Assembly: GCA_030598425.1 (NCBI GenBank)
Contig: JAUVPY010000014.1
Coordinates: 1-14,513, forward strand
Length of the DNA stretch: 14,513 nucleotides
Origin: Anaerolineae bacterium
Lineage (GTDB): Bacteria > Chloroflexota > Anaerolineae > 4572-78 > NAK82
Direction: 5' to 3'
Shown: positions 6,930 through 13,773 of the stretch, one piece after another
Layout: each line of letters opens with the position of its first letter
How positions within the stretch are numbered: the first letter of the stretch is position 1
Translations under genes and position numbers: made by a program
Notes under the pieces: generated by a model
What the model saw: only the letters and a program-made list of their open reading frames with translations
What the model was told of the DNA's origin: nothing
Database searches by the model: none

Positions 6930-8291
6930 GTGGAACAAGACAGCATGGATTCGTCCTTAATCGACATTCGCACGCCTGAGCTTTCCCAAATGGACACGGA
7001 AAATGACAAGTTCGCCCCTCCTGCTCCGCGCACTATCGAAGACACGGGGCTTTCCGTCGGATTCCTCGCAGACCTGGTGCTCAAGGTTCTTTATTTTGAG
7101 GGTTACATCTCTGGGTACGAAGTCGCTGATGCCGTAAGGCTCCCGTTCAAGAACATCACCGATCGCATCTTGGAGTTTCTGAAACGGGATCGATTCATCG
7201 AAGTAAAAGGAAGCAGTGGCGGCGCCTATGCTGAGGCAGCCTACGAATATGTCATCACCGGCATAGGCATCGAGCGTGCCCGGGAGATTCTGGACCGGAG
7301 CCAATATGCCGGCCCGGCGCCGGTTACATTGGATAGCTATAAGACCGCCATACGCAAGCAGGCTCTTCAGAACCTGGCAGTTAGCCCCAGACAAGTGAGG
7401 AACGCACTGTCACACCTGGTGCTGAGCGAAAGAGTCATGGATCAGATTGGCCCCGCAGTCAACTCCAGCCGTTCCATATTTCTGTTTGGGCATCCAGGCA
7501 ATGGCAAAACGACCATTGCCGAAGCGGTCGGCTTTATGATACTGCAGGACGAAATGGTTATCCCGCACGCCGTTGAGGTAAACGGACAGGTCATCAAGGT
7601 ATTCGATGCCATCAGCCACAAGGCGATTTCCGATAAAGAACTCAACAAACATGGCCTGCTCGGAGACATTCCACGGTTGGACCGCCGCTGGATCCGAATT
7701 CGCCGACCGGTCGTCGTTACTGGTGGAGAACTCACTCTAGAGAGTCTGGACCTCAACTGGGACAGCGTCAAGAAATACTACGAAGCTCCGCTGCAAATGA
7801 AGGCCAATGGGGGAATGTTTCTCATTGATGACTTCGGACGACAGAAGATCCGCCCGCGTGATTTGCTGAACCGATGGATCGTCCCTCTGGAGAAGCGCTT
7901 CGATTATCTCACACTCCAAACTGGCAACGTTATCCAGATACCTTTCGATATGCTGATAATATTTGCCACCAACCTCGAGCCTCGAGACCTGGTAGATGAA
8001 GCGTTTCTGCGGCGGATCCGTCACAAGATTGACATCCAAGACCCTACCTTCGACGAGTACCGCGAGATTTTCAAGAGGGTCGCGCGTTCCAGAAGCGTCG
8101 CCTATGAAGAACAGATTCTGACCCATCTCCTGCAAGACTATTATGTGAAGTCAAATCGAGAACTCCGGGCTTGCCATCCACGCGATATTCTGGACCATCT
8201 GACCGACATTGCCCGCTTCCAAGGAATATCCCCACAGTTGACCAGGGAACTCATCGATCAAGCCTGCGAAGGCTATTTTGTCGACCTCTAA
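6930..8291 (+). CDS. AAA+ ATPase with N-terminal winged-helix-like domain
   Basis: A cytoplasmic AAA+ family ATPase of about 453 residues whose specific role I do not recognise. The N-terminal ~40 residues look disordered. A winged-helix-like domain follows at about 42-125 (two helices, FKNITDRILEFLKRDRFIEV, then a GGAY turn). The ATPase core has Walker A GHPGNGKTT (187-195), Walker B FLIDDF (297-302), a sensor-1 asparagine in FATNLEP (N348) and arginines in FLRRIRHKI (361-364) that could serve as fingers. About 100 residues separate Walker A and B, longer than usual, so there is probably an insertion. The C-terminus is a helical lid domain. The start is uncertain: GTG at 6930 gives the longest form; ATG at 6945 or 6990 is possible, and none has a clear Shine-Dalgarno site. 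It follows the response regulator by 4 nt. Confidence 0.85.
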   Translation: MEQDSMDSSLIDIRTPELSQMDTENDKFAPPAPRTIEDTGLSVGFLADLVLKVLYFEGYISGYEVADAVRLPFKNITDRILEFLKRDRFIEVKGSSGGAYAEAAYEYVITGIGIERAREILDRSQYAGPAPVTLDSYKTAIRKQALQNLAVSPRQVRNALSHLVLSERVMDQIGPAVNSSRSIFLFGHPGNGKTTIAEAVGFMILQDEMVIPHAVEVNGQVIKVFDAISHKAISDKELNKHGLLGDIPRLDRRWIRIRRPVVVTGGELTLESLDLNWDSVKKYYEAPLQMKANGGMFLIDDFGRQKIRPRDLLNRWIVPLEKRFDYLTLQTGNVIQIPFDMLIIFATNLEPRDLVDEAFLRRIRHKIDIQDPTFDEYREIFKRVARSRSVAYEEQILTHLLQDYYVKSNRELRACHPRDILDHLTDIARFQGISPQLTRELIDQACEGYFVDL

Positions 8292-8312
8292 GGTCAATGC
8301 CCTTTGAACAAA

Positions 8313-8666
8313 ATGCAGATCAATGCCAACTTCTGGGTCGAGAAAGACGGCGAAGTAGTTTTGAGCCGTTGGCGAGTCGCCTTGCTGCAGGCAATTGACG
8401 AGTCCGGCTCTATCAGTGCGGCAGCCGAACGCATGGGGATACCCTATCGCCGGGCCTGGGACAGGGTCCACGAGTGTGAGGAACGCCTGGGCCTGAAGCT
8501 GATCGACACTCAAACCGGGGGGCTTGGTGGAGGGGGCGCACAGCTTACTCGAGAAGGCACCGAGTACGTCAGGCGATTTCAGCATTTCAGCAGTGGCCTG
8601 GACGAACTGATAAAAGACCGATTCCGCGAAGCGTTTGAGGGAACCGACTTGGAAAAAAGGTCGTAG
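8313..8666 (+). CDS. ModE-type winged-helix regulator, DNA-binding domain only
   Basis: The ~117-residue protein matches the N-terminal DNA-binding half of ModE (COG2005-like, LysR-type winged helix-turn-helix). Key segments are LLQAIDESGSISAAAERMGI (helix-turn-helix), YRRAWDRVHECEERLG and the GGLGGGGAQLTREG wing. ModE of E. coli also has two C-terminal TOBE domains that bind molybdate. They are absent here, so either molybdate is not sensed directly or a partner does it. The next gene is moeA, 9 nt downstream, which supports a role in molybdenum metabolism. The start is either ATG 8313 (chosen because MQINANFWVEKDGE fits the family) or TTG 8304, which has an AAGG 10 nt upstream. It follows the ATPase by 12-21 nt. 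Confidence 0.85.
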   Translation: MQINANFWVEKDGEVVLSRWRVALLQAIDESGSISAAAERMGIPYRRAWDRVHECEERLGLKLIDTQTGGLGGGGAQLTREGTEYVRRFQHFSSGLDELIKDRFREAFEGTDLEKRS

Positions 8667-8675
8667 GAGGTTGAT

Positions 8676-9914
8676 TTGCCCGAGTCGCCTTACCCCATGA
8701 TTCCAATCGAAGAAGCCATAGATCTCGTGCTGCAAGCGGTACAGCCGCTTCCGCCTGTGCGCGCGCCATTCAACGATGCGTTGGGTTTGGTGCTGGCTGA
8801 GGATGTACACGCCGCCGAGCCTATGCCCCCTTTCAGGGCTGCCTCGGTGGATGGTTACGCCGTCATCGCTTCGGATACAGCAGCGATCCGACAAGTCGTT
8901 GGTGATCAGTCGGCGGGCTATGTAGATGACGTGCAGGTGACGCCAGGGACAGCAGTGCGGGTGACGACGGGCGCCCCTGTCCCCCCAGGTGCTGATGCGA
9001 TGGTCATGGTGGAATTCACCGAAAAACAAGGTGGCTACGTCGAAATAAAGACGAATGTCACACCGGGCAGGAGCATTCGCGCCGTGGGTCAGGACCTAGC
9101 GGACGGACAACTCGTACTAGCACAAGGCTCCCTGTTGGGAGCCCCAGATATCGGCCTGTTAGCCATGATCGGCAAAACGCAAGTGCTGGTTCATCCAGCG
9201 CCACGTGTTGGAGTTATGTCAACTGGGGACGAGTTGGTCGAGCCTGGAAACCCCCTCAAACCGGGCCAGATTCGAGACGCTAACCGCTTCAGCCTGATGA
9301 GCGCGGTACGCGAAGCGGAGGGCGTACCCATCGACCTGGGAAAGGTCACAGACGAAACCGGGTCTCTGCAAGAGACCATCGAACGTGGGCTGGGTAAGGC
9401 GGATGCCCTGCTAACGTCCGGCGGTGTAAGCATGGGCCAATTAGATCTTGTGAAGCCCTATCTGGCTGAGCACGGGAAAATCCACTTTGGGCGAGTCCGC
9501 GCCAAACCTGGCAAACCTGTCACTTTGGCTACGTTAAAAGGTGTGCCAGTCTTCGCTATGCCAGGTTTTCCGGTAAGCGCCCTGGTTAGTTTTGAGATTT
9601 ACGTGCGGCCTGCGCTGCTGAAGATGGCCGGACGTACTCACGTACATCGTCCACGGCGGCGCGTCACGTTAACTCACGACGTACCTCATATTGCCGGTCG
9701 CACCGAATTCCAGCGAGCTATTGTCACTCACAGCACCGGTGGCCGATACACAGCCGTAACCACGGGATTTCAGGGCTCGGGGCGGTTGCTTTCAATGCAC
9801 GGAGCCAATGCGCTGCTGGTTTTGCCCTATCAGCAAGCTGATTTTCCCGCCGGGACCGAAGTCGAAGCCATTATGACCGGTCCAGCGCAGGAAACAGATC
9901 GTGAGCCTCAGTAG
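8676..9914 (+). CDS. moeA: Molybdopterin molybdenumtransferase MoeA
   Basis: MoeA ligates molybdate into adenylylated molybdopterin, the last common step of molybdenum-cofactor synthesis, in the cytosol. Its 412 residues fit the family. Seen motifs are MPPFRAASVDGYAV (50-63, with D59), TTGAPVPPGADAMV (97-110), the MPT-binding TSGGVSMGQLD (247-257), KPGKPV (277-282), AMPGFPVSALVSFE (294-307) and the C-terminal GSGRLLSMHGANALLVLP. Two sites vary from common forms: SVDGYA where SMDGYA is usual, and PGFPVSA where PGNPVSA is usual; both are conservative. The start is a TTG, chosen because a perfect AGGAGG lies 5 nt upstream; an ATG seven codons later lacks such a site. The gene is coupled to the ModE-like gene. 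It could serve a molybdenum or tungsten enzyme encoded elsewhere. Confidence 0.95.
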   Translation: MPESPYPMIPIEEAIDLVLQAVQPLPPVRAPFNDALGLVLAEDVHAAEPMPPFRAASVDGYAVIASDTAAIRQVVGDQSAGYVDDVQVTPGTAVRVTTGAPVPPGADAMVMVEFTEKQGGYVEIKTNVTPGRSIRAVGQDLADGQLVLAQGSLLGAPDIGLLAMIGKTQVLVHPAPRVGVMSTGDELVEPGNPLKPGQIRDANRFSLMSAVREAEGVPIDLGKVTDETGSLQETIERGLGKADALLTSGGVSMGQLDLVKPYLAEHGKIHFGRVRAKPGKPVTLATLKGVPVFAMPGFPVSALVSFEIYVRPALLKMAGRTHVHRPRRRVTLTHDVPHIAGRTEFQRAIVTHSTGGRYTAVTTGFQGSGRLLSMHGANALLVLPYQQADFPAGTEVEAIMTGPAQETDREPQ

Positions 9915-9996
9915 ATCCGATTTCGGGGAGTGAGGCACGCCCACGTGCCGAACGGAGCCGCACCTGGGGATGCTGGCTCCTCAAACCCGGATCTAC
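9911..9996 (+). other. Inverted-repeat structure at the moeA 3' end
   Basis: A perfect 9-bp inverted repeat (GTAGATCCG at 9911-9919, CGGATCTAC at 9988-9996) begins within the last codons and stop of moeA. It extends imperfectly to 16 of 20 pairs. Inside it lie a small hairpin, GGCACG-CCCA-CGTGCC (9934-9949), and a GGAGCC/GGCTCC pair (9954-9959, 9975-9980) that partly competes with the outer stem. There is no T-run after it. It may be a Rho-independent-like end, a 3' stabiliser or a leader element for the next gene. It does not look like a tRNA. Confidence 0.45.
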
Positions 9997-10026
9997 GAGG
10001 CTGATAGTTGAGGTATACAGCTTATT

Positions 10027-11670
10027 ATGCGTGGCTTGTACTTCATCGAACACGGCTTGACCGAGGCGCAGGCCGACGACCTCCGCCAGGCTCTTCAAGA
10101 GTCCTTGGCCCCCACCGGCCTTCAAGGCTACGAGGCGAACGCCAGCGCTAGCCCGTCTACCTCGCTGCTGGGTGCCTGCCAACGGACCTTCCTCTCTAGC
10201 ATCGGCATCTACGACCTGTCGGCCCTCAGGCCAGACTCCTATCTGCAGATCGGCATCAGCGTGGGGCTGAACAAGCCAGTGCTGATCATCGCCGGGCAGG
10301 GAGTGACCTCGGCCATCCCCTCAGTTCTCGACCGAGCCAATACCTGGCTCTACACACCTCCACTTAGATCCAATCGAGATCTGCAGCGCGCCGTTTTGCG
10401 TTCCCTAGACAACGAGAAGGCCCCAGAAGAAAGTGAGGATGAGCCACAGCCCTACTGCACCTTTTGCCAGCATCCGTGCCAGGGCTGGCGCAAGCCAGCC
10501 CGTGGCAAGGGCTTCCTTTTACTTGACGGCGCTCACCCTCAATGGAAGGATCTAGGCAGGGCGGTTCGAGAGGCGCTAGAGCCCACCGGCCTCACGCCGA
10601 TCTGTCTCAGCCAGCTCACAGGCCGGGTCATGCCGCTGCTGTGTGAGATGCGCCTGGCCGTGCTCGCCTCGGAATTCACCTTGCTCGACTTAAGCGCCCC
10701 GTGCGATCCAGAGCAATACATTGCGCTAGGTATGGCCATCAGTATGCGCCGCCCCTGGCTCTTGGCCACGTCGCAACCCGAGGCTTTACCTCCCATCCTC
10801 CAGCACGCCAGTCGTCTGGAATACGCCAACGACCAGGATTTACGTCAGCACCTGGCGCAGTACGTTCTGAAATCTCGTTACCCAGCAAAATTCGACGCAA
10901 CCCAGGGAGCGACGGCTCAATTGGAGCTTCCTTTCTGGCTGCAATTAGAAGACTGGATCGCACGCTTTAAGGTCCAAACCTCCCGAGCTATGGAAGGCGC
11001 CCTCCAATTGTTGCTCATTGAAGAAGGACAGCTCAGGCAGCGGTGCCGAATGACACCCAAGATGGCCATCACGGCCGGACGCGACCCGGAATGCGATCTG
11101 GGCATTGAGACACAAGGCGCATCGCGCTTTCACGCCGATTTCCTCTTCACAGGTCAAGGATTATTCGTCGTCGACCGCCAGAGCACGAATGGCACCTTCG
11201 TCAACGGCAACAGAGTGCTCTCAGACGAACAAGTCGCCCTAGAAATCGGTGACCGGGTGAGAATTGGACCAGCCGAAGTGATTGTTTGGGACGAAGACGA
11301 ATTGCCCGAGGAGTTCAAGCAGTTTCTGCCAGAGACAGGACGGATCGTACCCCAGACGATATTTGTCAACCTGACTGACGGGCTTGTACTGGTCAATGGC
11401 AAAGTACCGGTCGCTTGCCTCTCGTCGTCGGAAATCAGCCTTCTGGAGTTTATGCATCAAAAGGGTCGTAATACCACAGCCACCAGCGAGGTCGCAGAGA
11501 TTATCTATGGCACCGGCAAAGTCAGCCGGATGATCGTCGCCTCGTTCATTGATGGCTTACGCGCCAAGATTGAGCCTAGCCCGTCCAATCCTCGCTTCCT
11601 GGTCGCTGTCCCTGGCACCGGCTATCGCCTGCGCACCCGGGGCGGGCAGCTCGTCCTGAGACCACGTTAG
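10027..11670 (+). CDS. FHA and winged-helix protein with tandem deoxyribosyltransferase/TIR-like N-terminal domains
   Basis: A 547-residue multidomain protein that looks like a one-component regulator. Two related alpha/beta domains (about 3-127 and 163-282) share an ALxExLxPTGL helix, a DLSA strand-end and an (L)GxxxxxxKP-hydrophobic strand. The pattern recalls nucleoside 2-deoxyribosyltransferase or TIR-like folds (D-L-S…P-N-x-x-Y-E-L-G-x-A). The position of the catalytic Glu is Q74 in copy one and A233 in copy two, so both look inactive. Between them is C144-x2-C147-x3-C151. An FHA phosphothreonine-binding domain spans about 345-420 with G351-R352, SRFH (366-369), NGT (388-390) and N393-G394. 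An OmpR/PhoB-type winged helix spans about 445-535 and ends VPGTGYRL. The start ATG lacks a clear Shine-Dalgarno site; a TATACA 8 nt upstream might give a near-leaderless transcript. The N-terminal fold assignment is inference. Confidence 0.85.
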   Translation: MRGLYFIEHGLTEAQADDLRQALQESLAPTGLQGYEANASASPSTSLLGACQRTFLSSIGIYDLSALRPDSYLQIGISVGLNKPVLIIAGQGVTSAIPSVLDRANTWLYTPPLRSNRDLQRAVLRSLDNEKAPEESEDEPQPYCTFCQHPCQGWRKPARGKGFLLLDGAHPQWKDLGRAVREALEPTGLTPICLSQLTGRVMPLLCEMRLAVLASEFTLLDLSAPCDPEQYIALGMAISMRRPWLLATSQPEALPPILQHASRLEYANDQDLRQHLAQYVLKSRYPAKFDATQGATAQLELPFWLQLEDWIARFKVQTSRAMEGALQLLLIEEGQLRQRCRMTPKMAITAGRDPECDLGIETQGASRFHADFLFTGQGLFVVDRQSTNGTFVNGNRVLSDEQVALEIGDRVRIGPAEVIVWDEDELPEEFKQFLPETGRIVPQTIFVNLTDGLVLVNGKVPVACLSSSEISLLEFMHQKGRNTTATSEVAEIIYGTGKVSRMIVASFIDGLRAKIEPSPSNPRFLVAVPGTGYRLRTRGGQLVLRPR

Positions 11671-11723
11671 CACGTGACAATCCTTGGTTTTGTACATCAG
11701 GGCAAGCGATTAGATAGAGTGTG

Positions 11724-11753
11724 TTGGCTCGTCCATTAGGAAGAACGTATTCT
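11724..11753 (+). promoter_or_regulatory. Possible promoter for the HEAT-repeat gene
   Basis: TTGGCT (11724-11729) and TATTCT (11748-11753) are 18 bp apart, each matching four of six sigma-70 consensus bases. Transcription would begin near 11760, about 31 nt before the ATG. The 120-bp gap after the FHA gene makes a separate promoter reasonable, but the match is modest. Confidence 0.35.
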
Positions 11754-11790
11754 GGGAGTATCCCTTACGAGTGCCAAGGGGGGAAGCCAT

Positions 11791-12726
11791 ATGTCTGTCC
11801 CAAAGAACGAATTAAGCAAGCAAGAAAAAATCACCCTGCTGAAGAGGCTTATTGAGAGCGAAGACGTATTCTACGACAATCGATCAACTTTTCAGGAATT
11901 CCTACCCGACCCGGACCCTGAGGTGCGCATCCTGGCAATCCAGGGTTTATGGGATTACCCCGCTCCTGATTTGATCGACCCTCTGATAGACATAGCTCAA
12001 CGTGACCCGGATCAGCAAGTGCGCAACCGGGCGATCACGGCTTTGGGCCGATACGTATACGAAGGGGAAATGGCTGACTACGACTTCGACTGGGGCGAAA
12101 TGGAGGCTATCGTTCGCGAAGATGAACTACCTGAGGAAAGCTACCGGCGCGTCGTGGCCTTTCTAGTTGACATTGCCCGAGATCCGTCCGCTCCCCTGGA
12201 CGCGCGGCGCTTTAGCATCGAGGCCTTGGGATTTTCATCCGAGCCCGGGATCGTTGACTTGGTGGAGGAGGCCTACCACGAGCCTCGCGTGGAGATGAAG
12301 ACCAGCGCCCTGTTTGCCATGGGGCGCTCGGGGTTGGCACGCTGGGACCGTTACATTCTTGCCGAGCTAGACAGCCCAACTCCTAAAGTACAACTCGAAG
12401 CAGTACGTGCGGCTGGGGAACTGTTTCTTGAGGAAGCAGCGCCGGCGCTGCTAACCCTGGCCCAGTCAGCCACCGACCAGAGCCTTCGTCACGAGGCGAT
12501 ATGGGCATTAGGCCATATGACGTCCCTCGAGGTATGGCACTTTCTGGACGACCTGACTCATGATCCCACAGAGGACAAAGAAACACGCCAACTCGCCGAG
12601 GCCGCCCTGGACGAATACGAAATGTTCCAGGAAATGAGGGAAACGCATTACGAGACTGACTATGAGTTGTATGGTGGTTTTGCCGAAGAAGGGGATGGCG
12701 GCGGTAATGGCTACTTCATTGAGTAA
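11791..12726 (+). CDS. HEAT-repeat protein
   Basis: The 311-residue protein is built mainly of HEAT/PBS-lyase-like helical pairs. Examples are DPEVRILAIQGLWDY (about 42-56), DQQVRNRAITALGRY (74-88), PLDARRFSIEALGFSS (135-150), RVEMKTSALFAMGRSG (166-181), PKVQLEAVRAAGELF (198-212) and QSLRHEAIWALGHM (230-243). Such alpha-solenoids are protein-binding scaffolds; a phycobilin-lyase role is not indicated. The protein is strongly acidic, and the last ~30 residues form an acidic, glycine-rich, probably disordered tail. There is no signal peptide or membrane segment. The G-rich AAGGGGGG lies about 7 nt upstream of the ATG and supports this start. Partners are unknown. It converges with the cyclase-like gene across 31 bp, in which I see no clear hairpin. 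Confidence 0.9.
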   Translation: MSVPKNELSKQEKITLLKRLIESEDVFYDNRSTFQEFLPDPDPEVRILAIQGLWDYPAPDLIDPLIDIAQRDPDQQVRNRAITALGRYVYEGEMADYDFDWGEMEAIVREDELPEESYRRVVAFLVDIARDPSAPLDARRFSIEALGFSSEPGIVDLVEEAYHEPRVEMKTSALFAMGRSGLARWDRYILAELDSPTPKVQLEAVRAAGELFLEEAAPALLTLAQSATDQSLRHEAIWALGHMTSLEVWHFLDDLTHDPTEDKETRQLAEAALDEYEMFQEMRETHYETDYELYGGFAEEGDGGGNGYFIE

Positions 12727-12757
12727 CAACGATCAAGCTGGTCTGATTCCTCAATCC

Positions 12758-13711
12758 TTACGCCCGTAGCGCGCCAACCGCTTTCAGCGACTGCAATGCC
12801 CGCAGTGTAACCCATTTGCTGGGCTGTCCCACTCGACCAAAGCTGGACCACGTTTTGCCAGGCACCTGCTCGAGGGTCCAACGCCCATTTGTGTCCTGCT
12901 TGGAAAGCAGCCACTCGACGCCGGCTTGAACATCGGGATGACCCGCGTGCCCTGATTGCGCCAGGATGGTCATCGCTTCCAGCACGTCAGCTTGGTAGGC
13001 CAGGGGAAAGCCTAGCTCGAACCAACGATCGCTGATCTGACTGGAGGTGGGATAGGTTGCCTCTAGCAGCGGTACGCCGAGTAGCAGCTTGACCCCTCGC
13101 TCCATAGCGGTTGCCACCGCCGCCGATCGCTCCCCGGATGGTACCTCCAAAAATGCCCGAAGCACCTTAACTCCCCCCCAAGCACAAGGCAAATCGCCAT
13201 TGTAATGACAGGCAAAACCTCGTTTGAGGATGGCCTGGGCTGTTGCCCCGCGCGCTTCAACCGTCCGTGGATCGTCCCCGTGCCCCAATTGACCCAACGA
13301 CCACAACAAATTCCCATTCAGGCAGTTGACGGCGGTTCGAGCTGCTTTGCCAGCTACGAAGCGACCATCGAGGTTGCCCCGCCGGTCCGTCAGCCGGCGG
13401 CTATGGTCCAGCACGTAGTCACAGGCACGCCGGACCGCCTCAATTGGAGGCGCGCCCAGTTGCGCCAGGAAGACTACCTGCCATACGGTAGCCCGATATT
13501 TGGGGCTGTAGCCCACGTCAGGCTTGATCCAATACCCGGAGCCAGCGAATTGGGCGTCGAGGATGGCGCGGGCGGGCTTGACGTTGGGGATGGCAGCGCG
13601 AGCAGCGGCTACGTCCGGATCACCCGGCGCGCGATCGAGCAGTTCGGTCAAGGTCAGATAACGCGCCGACGGATTCTCGGGTTCCAGCAGCCAGGTCAGC
13701 AACTCAGCCAT
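12758..13711 (-). CDS. Prenyltransferase/squalene-cyclase-like alpha-toroid protein
   Basis: The 317-residue protein shows repeats like those of the prenyltransferase and squalene-oxidocyclase alpha/alpha-barrel. Examples are WLLEPENPSARYLTLTELL near the start, YSPKYRATVWQVVFLAQLG, CDYVLDH…RRGNLDGRF, LPCAWGGVKVLRAF, and a clear QW-like motif WLLSKQDTNGRW close to the end, then SKWVTLRALQSLK. The DxDD cyclase acid motif is not evident, so catalysis is doubtful. Relatives of this kind in Chloroflexota are, as I recall, sometimes labelled nitrogen fixation protein NifH; there is no P-loop or nitrogenase feature here and that label would be wrong. The start is ATG 13711 or GTG 13720, three codons earlier; GGTGAG precedes the ATG by 4 nt. 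It lies downstream of, and probably co-transcribed with, the uracil-DNA glycosylase gene. Confidence 0.8.
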   Translation of the reverse strand: MAELLTWLLEPENPSARYLTLTELLDRAPGDPDVAAARAAIPNVKPARAILDAQFAGSGYWIKPDVGYSPKYRATVWQVVFLAQLGAPPIEAVRRACDYVLDHSRRLTDRRGNLDGRFVAGKAARTAVNCLNGNLLWSLGQLGHGDDPRTVEARGATAQAILKRGFACHYNGDLPCAWGGVKVLRAFLEVPSGERSAAVATAMERGVKLLLGVPLLEATYPTSSQISDRWFELGFPLAYQADVLEAMTILAQSGHAGHPDVQAGVEWLLSKQDTNGRWTLEQVPGKTWSSFGRVGQPSKWVTLRALQSLKAVGALRA

Positions 13712-13745
13712 TGCGCTCACCGATCGGCACCCGTTTCCCCGTCCC

Positions 13746-13773
13746 TAATCTCCAATCTCTATTCTCTATTCCG
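13746..13773. repeat. Four-unit 7-bp tandem repeat
   Basis: Reading the + strand, four consecutive heptamers TAATCTC, CAATCTC, TATTCTC and TATTCCG occur at 13746-13773, with exact 7-nt period and a YAWTCTC-like consensus. The last unit covers the stop codon and final codons of the uracil-DNA glycosylase gene on the other strand; the rest lies in the short gap before the cyclase-like gene. Confidence 0.6.

Noticed and set aside
8151..9029. 292-codon minus-strand open frame opposite the ATPase end, ModE and moeA
   Set aside because: It runs antisense to three recognised genes and shows no domain; a product of codon bias.
9911..9996. tRNA or tRNA-Sec at the 86-nt inverted repeat
   Set aside because: The length and closing stem are suggestive, but there is no T-arm GGTTCRA, no anticodon arm and the stem overlaps the moeA stop.
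12758..13711. Nitrogenase iron protein (NifH) label for the toroid protein
   Set aside because: There is no P-loop GKGGIGKS, and no cluster cysteine pattern; the sequence shows cyclase-like helical repeats.
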